Shown here piece after piece: positions 1 to 6,410 of a DNA stretch of 7,905 bases (the first letter of the stretch is position 1; the number at the start of each line of letters is the position of its first letter). Position numbers and translations under genes: made by a program. The notes below the pieces were generated by a model. The model did not search any database and was not told where the DNA came from. It saw nothing but the letters and a program-made list of their open reading frames with translations. This DNA comes from Pseudomonadota bacterium (GTDB taxonomy: Bacteria; Pseudomonadota; Alphaproteobacteria; Rhizobiales; Xanthobacteraceae), in the NCBI GenBank assembly GCA_023434095.1, contig JAEYTJ010000085.1:1-7905 (forward strand). Reading direction: 5' to 3'.

Positions 1-352
1 CCGCGGCAGCGGCGTCTTCAGCGGCCTTGGCGGCGGCAGCGGAACGCTCCTGCGCCTTCTTGCCCGGGACGGCCTTGTTCGGGTTGTTGCGGGCTTCGCG
101 CTTCACGATGTCGAGGCTGTCGAGGAAGCGGGCCACGCGGTCGGTCGGCTGCGCGCCCTTGGCGAGCCAGGCCTTGGCCTTCTCGACGTCGAGGGTGAAG
201 CGGTCGGCGGCGTCCTTGGGCTTCAGCGGATCGAAGGTGCCGATCTTCTCGATGAAGCGGCCATCGCGCGGGGAGCGCGAATCGGCGACGACGATGCGGT
301 AATAGGGACGCTTCTTGGCGCCGCCACGGGCGAGACGGATCTTGAGGGACAT
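1..352 (-). CDS. rpsP: 30S ribosomal protein S16, 3' end beyond the window
   Basis: Small-subunit ribosomal protein S16, which binds 16S rRNA and helps assemble the 30S particle. The start MSLKIRLARGGAKKRPYYRI, followed by VVADSRSPRDGRFIEKIGTF, is the classic S16 N-terminus. The segment KAWLAKGAQPTDRVARFLD, about residues 59-77, is also typical. I read 117 codons without a stop before the left edge, so the gene is cut. The last visible residues are a Lys/Ala-rich tail, a common extension in alphaproteobacterial S16 proteins. The ATG at 350-352 is preceded by AAGGAAG (359-365), a good ribosome binding site. The gene lies downstream of ffh on the same strand, separated by a palindromic element. 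In related genomes rimM and trmD usually come next, but they would be outside this window. Identity is very secure. Confidence 0.97.
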   Translation of the reverse strand, partial: MSLKIRLARGGAKKRPYYRIVVADSRSPRDGRFIEKIGTFDPLKPKDAADRFTLDVEKAKAWLAKGAQPTDRVARFLDSLDIVKREARNNPNKAVPGKKAQERSAAAAKAAEDAAAA

Positions 353-389
353 GCGGGTCTTCCTTTCAGGTGTTTCGTTTTCAGTTTCG

Positions 390-498
390 CCGTCATCCCG
401 GACGAAGAGAGCGTAGCGAACGGAGATCCGGGATCGTTTACCGAGGAGTGCGGAGAACGATCCCGGATCTCCGCCTGCGGCGCCCTTCGGGATGACGG
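390..498. repeat. REP/BIME-like intergenic palindromic element, two inverted units
   Basis: The outer arms are perfect 11-base inverted repeats (390-400 and 488-498, CCGTCATCCCG against its complement). The inner arms are perfect 18-base inverted repeats (421-438 and 456-473) around a 17-base loop. Each half is one copy of the same unit: GTCATCCCG, a variable GC-rich middle (20 bases at 401-420, 14 bases at 474-487), then CGGAGATCCGGGATCGTT. Each unit also has its own palindromic ends (395-402 with 427-434 perfect; 460-467 with 486-493 with one wobble pair). The element could therefore fold as one long hairpin or as two smaller ones. Units with GTCATCCCG ends are, from memory, common between genes in Hyphomicrobiales. 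It lies between ffh and rpsP. Neither strand shows a T-run after the stem, so it is not a textbook terminator, although it could attenuate or stabilise RNA. Confidence 0.85.
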
Positions 499-510
499 AT
501 AGTCAAGGCC

Positions 511-2052
511 TCACTTCTTCTTCCCCGGGAAGCCCGGCAGGCCCGGAAGCCCGCCCGGCTTGGTTCCCAGACCCGGCAGCCCGCCCGGAAGGCCGGGCAT
601 GTTGCCGGGGAAATTGGGCGGCAGACCGCCGGGACCGCCGCCCAGCCCGCCGGGCATCTTCTCGGCCATCTGCTTGAGCTGGTCGGGGCTCGGCATTCCG
701 CCGCCGAGGCCGAACATGTTGGCGAGGCCGGCCATCGGGCCGCGCTTGGCGCCGGGGGCACCCATCGCCTTCATCATGTCCGCCATCTGGCGGTGCATCT
801 TCATCAGGCGGTTGACGTCTTCGACCTTGGTGCCGGAGCCGGCGGCGATGCGCTTGCGGCGGGAGGCGTCGAGCAGCTTCGGGTTGCGCCGCTCCTTCTT
901 GGTCATCGAATCGATGATCGCCTTCTGGCGCTTCAGCACGCCGTCATTCATGCCGGAGGCGGCGAGCTGGTTCTTCATCTTGCCGACGCCCGGCAGCATG
1001 CCCATCAGCCCGCCGAGGCCGCCGAGCTTCTCCATCTGGTCGAGCTGCATGCGCAGGTCGTTGAGGTCGAACTGCCCCTTGCGCATGCGCTCGGCGGCGG
1101 CCATCGCCTTCTCGGCGTCGAGATTCTCGACCGCCTTCTCGACCAGCGACACCACGTCGCCCATGCCGAGGATGCGTCCGGCGACGCGGCGGGGATCGAA
1201 ATCCTCAAGCGCGTCCATCTTTTCGCCGGTGCCGAGCAGCTTGATCGGCTTGCCGGTGACGGCGCGCATGGAAAGGGCGGCGCCGCCGCGCCCGTCGCCA
1301 TCGGCGCGGGTCAGCACGATGCCGGTAAGGCCGACGCGGGCGTCGAACGCCTTGGCGGTGTTCACCGCGTCCTGGCCGGTGAGGCTGTCGGCGACGAGCA
1401 GCACTTCGTGCGGCTTCGTCGCGGCCTTCACCTCGGCCACTTCCGCCATCAGCGCTTCGTCGAGGGTGACGCGGCCGGCGGTGTCGAGCATCACCACGTC
1501 GTAGCCGCCGAGGCGGGCGGCTTCCATGGCGCGGCGGGCGATCTGCACGGCCGACTGACCGGCGACGATCGGCAGGGTGGCAACGCCCACCTGGGTGCCG
1601 AGCGTGGCCAGTTGCTCCATCGCCGCCGGGCGGCGGGTATCGAGCGAGGCCATCAGCACCTTGCGGTTGCCGCGCTCGGTCAGGCGCTTGGCGATCTTGG
1701 CGGTGGAAGTCGTCTTGCCCGAGCCCTGCAGACCGACCATCAGCACCGGCACCGGCGGGGCGGCGTCGAGGTCGATCGCCTTGGCGTCGGAGCCGAGCAT
1801 GGCGACGAGCTCGTCATTGACGATCTTCACCACCATCTGGCCGGGCGTGACCGACTTGATGACTTCCGCGCCGACGGCGCGCGCGCGCACCTTGTCGGTA
1901 AAGGAACGCACCACGTCGAGCGCCACGTCGGCCTCGATGAGGGCCCGGCGCACCTCGCGCATGGCCTCGTTCACGTCGGCCTCGGTGAGGGCGCCGCGTC
2001 GTTTCAGCCGGTCGAGTATGCCGCCGAGGCGGTCGGTCAATGAATCGAACAT
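511..2052 (-). CDS. ffh: Signal recognition particle protein Ffh (SRP54 GTPase)
   Basis: Ffh binds 4.5S RNA and the signal sequences of nascent membrane proteins, and delivers ribosomes to FtsY at the inner membrane. The protein has 513 residues. An N-terminal helical domain (about 1-95) is followed by the GTPase domain: P-loop GLQGSGKTT at 107-115, DTRRPAA at 138-144, DTAGR at 190-194, TRADGDGRGG at 248-257 in place of the commoner TKLDGDARGG, and GTGEK at 274-278. The methionine-rich M domain follows (about 300-430, including EDVNRLMKMHRQMADMMKAMG). It ends in a Gly/Pro/Leu-rich tail with repeated GLPG. I start it at ATG 2050-2052 (MFDSLTDRLGGIL), the usual family N-terminus. An in-frame upstream start would add eight residues but lies above the ribosome binding site. 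No ffs RNA gene is nearby. Identity is secure. Confidence 0.98.
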   Translation of the reverse strand: MFDSLTDRLGGILDRLKRRGALTEADVNEAMREVRRALIEADVALDVVRSFTDKVRARAVGAEVIKSVTPGQMVVKIVNDELVAMLGSDAKAIDLDAAPPVPVLMVGLQGSGKTTSTAKIAKRLTERGNRKVLMASLDTRRPAAMEQLATLGTQVGVATLPIVAGQSAVQIARRAMEAARLGGYDVVMLDTAGRVTLDEALMAEVAEVKAATKPHEVLLVADSLTGQDAVNTAKAFDARVGLTGIVLTRADGDGRGGAALSMRAVTGKPIKLLGTGEKMDALEDFDPRRVAGRILGMGDVVSLVEKAVENLDAEKAMAAAERMRKGQFDLNDLRMQLDQMEKLGGLGGLMGMLPGVGKMKNQLAASGMNDGVLKRQKAIIDSMTKKERRNPKLLDASRRKRIAAGSGTKVEDVNRLMKMHRQMADMMKAMGAPGAKRGPMAGLANMFGLGGGMPSPDQLKQMAEKMPGGLGGGPGGLPPNFPGNMPGLPGGLPGLGTKPGGLPGLPGFPGKKK

Positions 2053-2059
2053 GCGTTCG

Positions 2060-2065
2060 CTCCGG
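2060..2065 (-). promoter_or_regulatory. Ribosome binding site deciding the ffh start
   Basis: On the minus strand CCGGAG stands seven bases before the ATG at 2050-2052. This supports the start that gives MFDSLTDRL rather than the in-frame start at 2076. Confidence 0.7.
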
Positions 2066-2191
2066 TGCTTTCCCACAGCTCACAGCGCAATGCCGAACGG
2101 CGCCCGAGGGCGCACAGCGCTGTCGGGCGTTGACCTCCGGCCTCAAGGGTCGGGCGGCGGATCGGCTCGCGGGTTCTGCGAGGATGCGGGG

Positions 2192-2229
2192 TTGGTAAGG
2201 CCCGCCGGCCGCCAAGTCAAGTTTTGACG
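2192..2229. promoter_or_regulatory. Possible divergent promoter region with TTGAC palindrome
   Basis: This is the centre of the 258-base gap between the divergent ffh and pyruvate-kinase-like genes. The perfect palindrome GTCAA-GTT-TTGAC (2216-2228) gives a -35-like hexamer on each strand: TTGACT (2215-2220) on the minus strand and TTGACG (2224-2229) on the plus strand. On the minus strand TACCAA (2192-2197) follows at 17 bases, a weak -10 with three of six matches. That would give ffh an untranslated leader of about 130 bases. On the plus strand the best -10 candidate, TACGGA at 2246-2251, is poor. The palindrome could instead be an operator. Apart from the ribosome binding sites and a weak six-base inverted repeat at 2270-2289, I see nothing else in the gap. 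Confidence 0.3.
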
Positions 2230-2297
2230 CCCTTTTGAGGGGGACTACGGAGGTCACAGCCACGTAACAGCGGCATTCTAGCGTGCCGCACCTTCGT

Positions 2298-2303
2298 GAG
2301 GAA
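2298..2303 (+). promoter_or_regulatory. Ribosome binding site deciding the pyruvate-kinase-like start
   Basis: GAGGAA stands seven bases before ATG 2311, the right distance for a Shine-Dalgarno site. It overlaps the alternative GTG start at 2296 and so argues against that start. Confidence 0.7.
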
Positions 2304-2310
2304 CCCGGCC

Positions 2311-3825
2311 ATGACGCTCGACGCCGCCCGCCCTTCCGTCGCTCCCGACGCCGCCGACGACAGCACCGCCCTGTTCGAGACTCTGCTCTCGCTGCGCGCC
2401 GCCGTGGTCGAGGAGGCCGCGCCGCTGGCGGCGCGTTTCCGGCACGCGGCGGGCCGCGAGGACGCCGCGCTGGACAATCTCGCTTTTTATCTCGCCCTGC
2501 GCCGCCATGAGCTGCGGCCGCTGCAGCGCCAGCTGATGCGGCGCGGCCTGTCCTCCTTCGGCCGGCGGGAGAGCCGCGTGCTGCCGACGCTGGACGCGGT
2601 GCTGGCGGCGCTCGCCGCCGTCTGCGGACGCCCCGCCCCCTTCCCCGTCGCGGACGATGCCGGCTTTTTCGCCGGCGAAGCCCGTCTCGACGCGGCGGCG
2701 GTGGCGAGCCTCGGCCCGGAGCGGGAGGGACGCTACACCCGCATCATGGTGACGCTGCCCGGCGAGGCGGCAGACGATCCGGCCTTCCTCCTCGCGCTGG
2801 CGCGGGCCGGCATGGACGTCGCGCGCATCAACTGCGCCCATGACACGCCGGAGGCCTGGCGGCGCATGGCGGCGCATGCGCGCAAGGCCGGAGACGCAGT
2901 GGGGCGCCCCATCGCCGTGCTGATGGACATTGCCGGCCCGAAGATCCGCACCGGCGCCGTGCTGCCGATGCGCAAGGACAAGCCGTCCGGCCGCCTGCTG
3001 CCGGGCGACACGCTGCGCCTCGTCGCCGAGGGCGAGCCGCGCGTGGACGACGCCGCACTGTTCAGCGCCGCCGTCTCGCTGCCCGAGATCGTCACCCGCC
3101 TCGCGGTCGGCCACCGCGTGCGCTACGACGACGGCAAGGTGGAGGCGGTGGTGGAAAGCGTGCGCGAGGGCGAGGCGATCCTGCGCATTCTTCACACCCG
3201 CCCGGGCGGCACCAAGCTGAAGCCGGAAAAGGGCATCAACCTGCCCGACACCGCGCTCGGCCTCTCGCCGCTCACCGCCAAGGACGCCGCCGACCTCGCC
3301 ACCGTCATCGAATGTGCCGATCTCATCGGCTATTCCTTCGTCAGCCGGCCGGAAGACCTCGACCTTCTCGACGCCGCTCTCGCCCGCCATGGCGGGGGAC
3401 GCGAGCGCCCGCTCGGCCTGATGGCCAAGATCGAGCGGCCCGAGGCCGTGCGCAACCTGCCGGAACTGATCGCCCGCGCCGCACGCTCTGGCGATTTCAG
3501 CGTGATGATCGCGCGCGGCGACCTCGCCGCCGAAATCGGCTTCGAGCGGCTCGCCGAAATGCAGGAGGAGCTTCTGTGGATCTGCGAGGCCGCCGCCGTC
3601 CCCGCGATCTGGGCGACGCAGGTGCTGGAGGATCTGGTGCGCGACGGCATTCCCTCGCGCGGCGAGATGACGGATGCCGCCATGGCCGCCCGCGCCGAAT
3701 GCGTCATGCTCAACAAGGGCCCGGCGGTGGTGGAGGCGGTTCAGCTGCTCGACCGGCTGCTCGGCCGCATGGCGGACCATCTCGACAAGAAGACTCCGAC
3801 CCTGCGCGCCCTCCAGTCCTGGTGA
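2311..3825 (+). CDS. Pyruvate-kinase-like protein with N-terminal extension and no C-terminal domain
   Basis: A 504-residue member of the pyruvate kinase superfamily (COG0469 type). Residues 1-140 form an extra, mostly helical domain with the motif LSSFGRRESRVLPTLDAVL (80-98). The barrel follows: RINCAHD (172-178), MDIAGPKIRTG (205-215), a B-domain-like insert (about 216-305), KGINLPDT (307-314), KIER (373-376), ARGDLAAEIG (401-410) and WATQVLE (434-440). It ends soon after MLNKGP (466-471), which replaces the usual SGETA stretch. The C-terminal regulatory domain of true pyruvate kinases is missing. Residues matching the catalytic lysine (K373), metal ligands (E375, D404) and threonine (T436) are kept, so phosphoenolpyruvate-type chemistry is plausible. 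The real substrate is not known to me. Similar proteins occur in other bacteria and in plants, as I recall. ATG 2311 was chosen for its GAGGAA site; GTG 2296 would add five residues. The gene stands alone, divergent from ffh. Confidence 0.88.
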   Translation: MTLDAARPSVAPDAADDSTALFETLLSLRAAVVEEAAPLAARFRHAAGREDAALDNLAFYLALRRHELRPLQRQLMRRGLSSFGRRESRVLPTLDAVLAALAAVCGRPAPFPVADDAGFFAGEARLDAAAVASLGPEREGRYTRIMVTLPGEAADDPAFLLALARAGMDVARINCAHDTPEAWRRMAAHARKAGDAVGRPIAVLMDIAGPKIRTGAVLPMRKDKPSGRLLPGDTLRLVAEGEPRVDDAALFSAAVSLPEIVTRLAVGHRVRYDDGKVEAVVESVREGEAILRILHTRPGGTKLKPEKGINLPDTALGLSPLTAKDAADLATVIECADLIGYSFVSRPEDLDLLDAALARHGGGRERPLGLMAKIERPEAVRNLPELIARAARSGDFSVMIARGDLAAEIGFERLAEMQEELLWICEAAAVPAIWATQVLEDLVRDGIPSRGEMTDAAMAARAECVMLNKGPAVVEAVQLLDRLLGRMADHLDKKTPTLRALQSW

Positions 3826-3831
3826 CGCGCC

Positions 3832-4242
3832 TCAGGGCGCGACGAGATAATGCCCCGCCCACTCCGTGGTCGGGATCGCCGCGCCGAGGGTGTAGCGGAA
3901 GCTCTTCACGTCGAGGCCGTCGTGAACCGTCTCGCATTCATAGGCGATGTGGTACCAGGTCCCGCCCGACCGCACGGCCCCGCCCGGCGCCTTGATCTTC
4001 CACCCCTTCACCACCGGGTCGCGATAGGCATAGGCGACGAGTTCATCGGGGCGCATGCCGTTGCCCGCGCGCTGGACCTCGCCCATCGCCCGGGTGTTGC
4101 ACACCTGCTCGATCCGTTCCGAAGGCTCCAGCTGCATCATCTCGTCCTGCGTCGAGCGCGCCTGCGCTCCGGAGACGGTCCCGGCCTGCAGCGCGACCAG
4201 CGCGAACAGAAAGGCGGCAGGGGCGGCGGCGATGTGCGGCAT
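3832..4242 (-). CDS. DUF930 family protein, probably exported
   Basis: A 136-residue protein of unknown function. The N-terminus MPHIAAAPAAFLFALVALQA, followed by GTVSGAQA, looks like a cleavable Sec signal peptide ending near residue 28, so I infer a periplasmic location. The mature part (LEPSERIEQVCNTRAMGEV at 38-56, PDELVAYAYRDP at 65-76, then GGTWYHIAYECET and the ending TTEWAGHYLVAP) matches my recollection of DUF930, a family found mainly in Hyphomicrobiales. Its two cysteines in the mature part, C48 and C103, could form a disulfide. AGAGGA (4254-4259) lies 11 bases before the ATG, a slightly long spacing, and no other start fits better. The gene ends six bases from the convergent pyruvate-kinase-like gene. 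The open frame continues far upstream through ccmC on the opposite strand, but that part is a composition artefact. Confidence 0.82.
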   Translation of the reverse strand: MPHIAAAPAAFLFALVALQAGTVSGAQARSTQDEMMQLEPSERIEQVCNTRAMGEVQRAGNGMRPDELVAYAYRDPVVKGWKIKAPGGAVRSGGTWYHIAYECETVHDGLDVKSFRYTLGAAIPTTEWAGHYLVAP

Positions 4243-4377
4243 AAGCGCTCGAATCCTCTTCGGTCGACGATGCACATGTTCAATACCGCAGATTTGGCGA
4301 TGCTGTGGCTTCACATCCGCGTTGCAACCGAGACAGCGCGAGTTGCGGGCGATCCTGCGGCAGATTAGAACCGCCGC

Positions 4378-5112
4378 ATGGCGCTGATGGACCTTGCCAA
4401 CCCCACCCGCTTCCTCGCCCTTTCCGGGCGCGTGCTGCCATGGCTGAGCGCGCTTGCGCTGGTGACGCTGGCGCTCGGCTTCTTTCTCGCCTTCCGCGCC
4501 CCGGCCGACTATCAGCAGGGCGAGACGGTGAAGATCATGTACATCCACGTGCCTTTCGCGTGGCTGGCGATGTTCGGCTATTCCATGCTCGCGGTCTCCG
4601 CCCTCGGCATCCTCGTCTGGCGCCACCCGCTGGCGGATGTCGCGCATAAGGCGATGGCGCCCATCGGCGCGGTGTTCGCCTTCCTCTGCCTGTTCACCGG
4701 CTCGCTCTGGGGCCGGCCGATGTGGGGCACCTACTGGGTCTGGGACGCGCGCCTCACCTCCATGCTGGTGCTGCTGCTGCTCTATCTCGGCCTGCTGGCG
4801 CTGCGCTCGGCGATCGAGGATCCCAATCAGGCGGGACGGGCGGCGGCGGTGCTCTCGCTGGTCGGCTTCGTCAACGTGCCGATCGTCAAGTTCTCGGTGG
4901 ACTGGTGGAACACGCTGCACCAGCCGGCCTCGGTGTTCCGCATGGACGGGCCGACCATCCATTCCAGCCTGCTCTGGCCGCTGATGATCTGTGCCATCGG
5001 CTTCACCCTGCTGATGCTGGCGCTGCACATGGCGGCGATGCGCAACGAGATCTACCGCCGCCGCCTGCGCGTTCTGGAAGCGCGCGCCGCCGCCGAGGCG
5101 GCCTATGCGTGA
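4378..5112 (+). CDS. ccmC: Cytochrome c maturation haem-handling protein CcmC
   Basis: An inner-membrane protein of the system I cytochrome c maturation pathway. It loads haem onto the chaperone CcmE together with CcmD and the CcmAB transporter. The 244-residue sequence has about six hydrophobic membrane segments. It carries the tryptophan-rich haem-binding signature WGRPMWGTYWVWDARLTS (111-128) on the periplasmic side. The expected haem-ligand histidines are H57 in YIHVPFAWL and H181 in NTLHQPASV. Length and motifs match the family. No strong ribosome binding site precedes ATG 4378; an in-frame ATG at 4387 would remove three residues. The 135 bases upstream (4243-4377), shared with the divergent DUF930 gene, hold no promoter I would defend. 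It is the first gene of a ccmC-ccmD-ccmG operon. The usual ccmA and ccmB partners are not upstream. Confidence 0.96.
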   Translation: MALMDLANPTRFLALSGRVLPWLSALALVTLALGFFLAFRAPADYQQGETVKIMYIHVPFAWLAMFGYSMLAVSALGILVWRHPLADVAHKAMAPIGAVFAFLCLFTGSLWGRPMWGTYWVWDARLTSMLVLLLLYLGLLALRSAIEDPNQAGRAAAVLSLVGFVNVPIVKFSVDWWNTLHQPASVFRMDGPTIHSSLLWPLMICAIGFTLLMLALHMAAMRNEIYRRRLRVLEARAAAEAAYA

Positions 5113-5122
5113 GGCTCCCTGA

Positions 5123-5293
5123 ATGCTCGGCGAGCACGGCTTCTTCATCCTCGCCTGCTACGGCGTGAGCGCCCTCGCGCTCGGCGGACTGGCGCTGTGG
5201 ATCGTGGTCGACGGCCGCTCCGTGCGCCGCCGGCTCGGGGAGATGGAAGCGCGCGGCGTGCGCCGCCGCTCGGCCGGACGCACCGACGCATGA
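5123..5293 (+). CDS. ccmD: Haem exporter accessory protein CcmD
   Basis: A 56-residue small membrane protein: MLGEHGFFILACYGVSALAL, more hydrophobic residues to about 27, then a strongly basic cytoplasmic tail (RSVRRRLGEMEARGVRRR). One membrane helix near the N-terminus with a charged C-terminal tail is the CcmD pattern. CcmD helps release haem-loaded CcmE from the CcmABC complex. The sequence itself diverges fast in this family, so the call rests on size, topology and position between ccmC and ccmG. The ATG is 10 bases after the ccmC stop. GAGG (5111-5114), overlapping that stop, lies eight bases before it. Its stop overlaps the ccmG start as ATGA (5290-5293), which implies coupled translation. 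Confidence 0.93.
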   Translation: MLGEHGFFILACYGVSALALGGLALWIVVDGRSVRRRLGEMEARGVRRRSAGRTDA

Positions 5294-5913
5294 ACACGCC
5301 CCCCGACACCACGCCGCAGAACGCCGCGCCGCAAGCGCCCGCCGCCGGCAAGTCCGGCCGCCGGCTGCTGGTTCTTCTGCCGCTCGTCGCCTTCCTGGCG
5401 CTGGCGGGGCTGTTCTACGGCCGGCTGTTTTCGGGCGATCCCTCCCGCGTGCCCTCGGCGCTGATCGGCCGGCCCGCGCCGACGCTCGACCTGCCGCCAC
5501 TGGAGGGCCTGACGCGCGACGGGCAGCCCGTGCCCGGCCTCGTCTCGGCCGCGCTGAAGGGCGAGGTGACCGTGCTGAACGTCTTCGCCTCCTGGTGCGT
5601 GCCCTGCCGCGACGAGCACCCGTTCCTCGTTCAGCTCGCGCAGATGCCCGGCTTCCGCCTCGTCGGCCTGAACTACAAGGACGATGCCGGCAATGCCCGC
5701 CGCTTCCTCGGCCGCTTCGGCAACCCCTATACCGCCGTCGGCGTCGACGCCAACGGGCGCACCGCCATCGACTGGGGCGTCTATGGCGTGCCGGAGACCT
5801 TCGTCATCGGCAAGGACGGGCGCATCGCCTACAAGTTCATCGGCCCCATCGACGCCGAAGGACTGAAGACCCGGCTGCTGCCGGAAATCGAGAAGGCGAA
5901 GGCGGCGCCCTAG
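5290..5913 (+). CDS. ccmG: Thiol:disulfide oxidoreductase CcmG/DsbE
   Basis: A membrane-anchored periplasmic thioredoxin-like protein that reduces the cysteines of apocytochrome c before haem attachment. It is 207 residues long. A Pro/Ala-rich cytoplasmic N-terminus (1-25) leads into a single uncleaved membrane anchor (about 25-45). The thioredoxin fold follows, with active site WCVPC (102-106), the acidic stretch RDEHPFL after it, LNYKDD (127-132), the family segment YTAVGVDANGRTAIDWG and the cis-proline motif GVPET (166-170). I start it at ATG 5290, which overlaps the ccmD stop by four bases. An open frame extends upstream to 5197 but would run through ccmD, so I reject the longer form. It ends eight bases from the convergent DUF1178 gene, with no hairpin terminator between them. 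Confidence 0.96.
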   Translation: MNTPPDTTPQNAAPQAPAAGKSGRRLLVLLPLVAFLALAGLFYGRLFSGDPSRVPSALIGRPAPTLDLPPLEGLTRDGQPVPGLVSAALKGEVTVLNVFASWCVPCRDEHPFLVQLAQMPGFRLVGLNYKDDAGNARRFLGRFGNPYTAVGVDANGRTAIDWGVYGVPETFVIGKDGRIAYKFIGPIDAEGLKTRLLPEIEKAKAAP

Positions 5914-5921
5914 CCCGCCCC

Positions 5922-6410
5922 TCAGTTCCGCTCGTCCGGCAGCACCGGCAGCGGCAGGACCTCGATCTCGTCCTCGATCAGCGCCCGCACCTCGTCCGGC
6001 GTCGCCTCGCCGCGAATGGCGCGCTTCTCCTCCTCGCCCTCATGCATGCGGCGGGCGAGCGTGGCGAATTCGTCACCGACATCGACGGAGTTGGCGACCA
6101 CATGGGCGCGCACCGCCCGCAGCATGGCGCGCAGCTGCTGTTCCTTCTCTGACACGAGCGCGACCGGCTGCGGAGCGGGCGCAGGCACCGGCGGCTGGGG
6201 CGCAGCGGCCACCTCAGCGGGGATATCGGGGGCGAATTTGCGCGCCGCGCGGCCAAGTGCGGGGGCCATCAGCGCCTTCTCCACCTCGGGCGAGCCGCAG
6301 ACCGGGCAGGTCACGAGTCCGCGGGCGCGCTGATCATCATAGGCGGCGGAATCGCGGAACCAGCTTTCGAAATCGTGGTCCTTCGCGCAGCACAGGCGGT
6401 AGAGAATCAT
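5922..6410 (-). CDS. DUF1178 family protein, putative zinc-ribbon
   Basis: A 162-residue protein of unknown function. The N-terminus MILYRLCCAKDHDFESWFRD, with SAAYDDQ next and then GLVTCPVCGSPEVEKALMAP (31-50), is characteristic of DUF1178. C7/C8 with H12 and the pair C35/C38 (CPVC) could form a zinc-ribbon-like site. The middle (about 65-85) is a Pro/Ala-rich linker. The C-terminal half (GDEFATLARRMHEGEEEKRA and the DEVRALIEDEIEVLPLP segment) is the conserved helical part of the family. The start overlaps the stop of the upstream amidase gene as ATGA (6407-6410), so the two are almost surely translated together. It is the last gene of the minus-strand run that begins with comF. No function can be assigned from sequence. 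Confidence 0.9.
   Translation of the reverse strand: MILYRLCCAKDHDFESWFRDSAAYDDQRARGLVTCPVCGSPEVEKALMAPALGRAARKFAPDIPAEVAAAPQPPVPAPAPQPVALVSEKEQQLRAMLRAVRAHVVANSVDVGDEFATLARRMHEGEEEKRAIRGEATPDEVRALIEDEIEVLPLPVLPDERN

Noticed and set aside
390..498. Classical rho-independent terminator for ffh
   Set aside because: The stems are strong, but no T-run follows on the minus strand and the two-unit structure fits a REP-like repeat better.
793..2043. Open frame of 416 codons on the plus strand opposite ffh
   Set aside because: It lies wholly antisense to a secure ffh gene. Its His/Gly/Leu/Ala-heavy composition is what high-GC third positions produce in that frame, and it has no recognisable domain.
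2053..2310. 4.5S RNA (ffs) gene next to ffh
   Set aside because: I looked for the SRP RNA hairpin with its GGAA tetraloop and conserved internal loop and found no convincing stem on either strand.
2278..3780. Open frame of 500 codons on the minus strand opposite the pyruvate-kinase-like gene
   Set aside because: It is antisense to a gene with clear family motifs and is rich in Arg, His, Gly and Ala with no recognisable domain. It is a codon-bias shadow.
4243..5148. Upstream continuation of the DUF930 frame on the minus strand
   Set aside because: It runs antisense through all of ccmC, has low-complexity His/Gln/Arg composition, and lies before a natural signal-peptide start at 4242.
5197..5289. 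Longer N-terminus for ccmG
   Set aside because: It would overlap most of ccmD and adds Arg-rich sequence. The ATGA overlap at 5290-5293 is the natural start.
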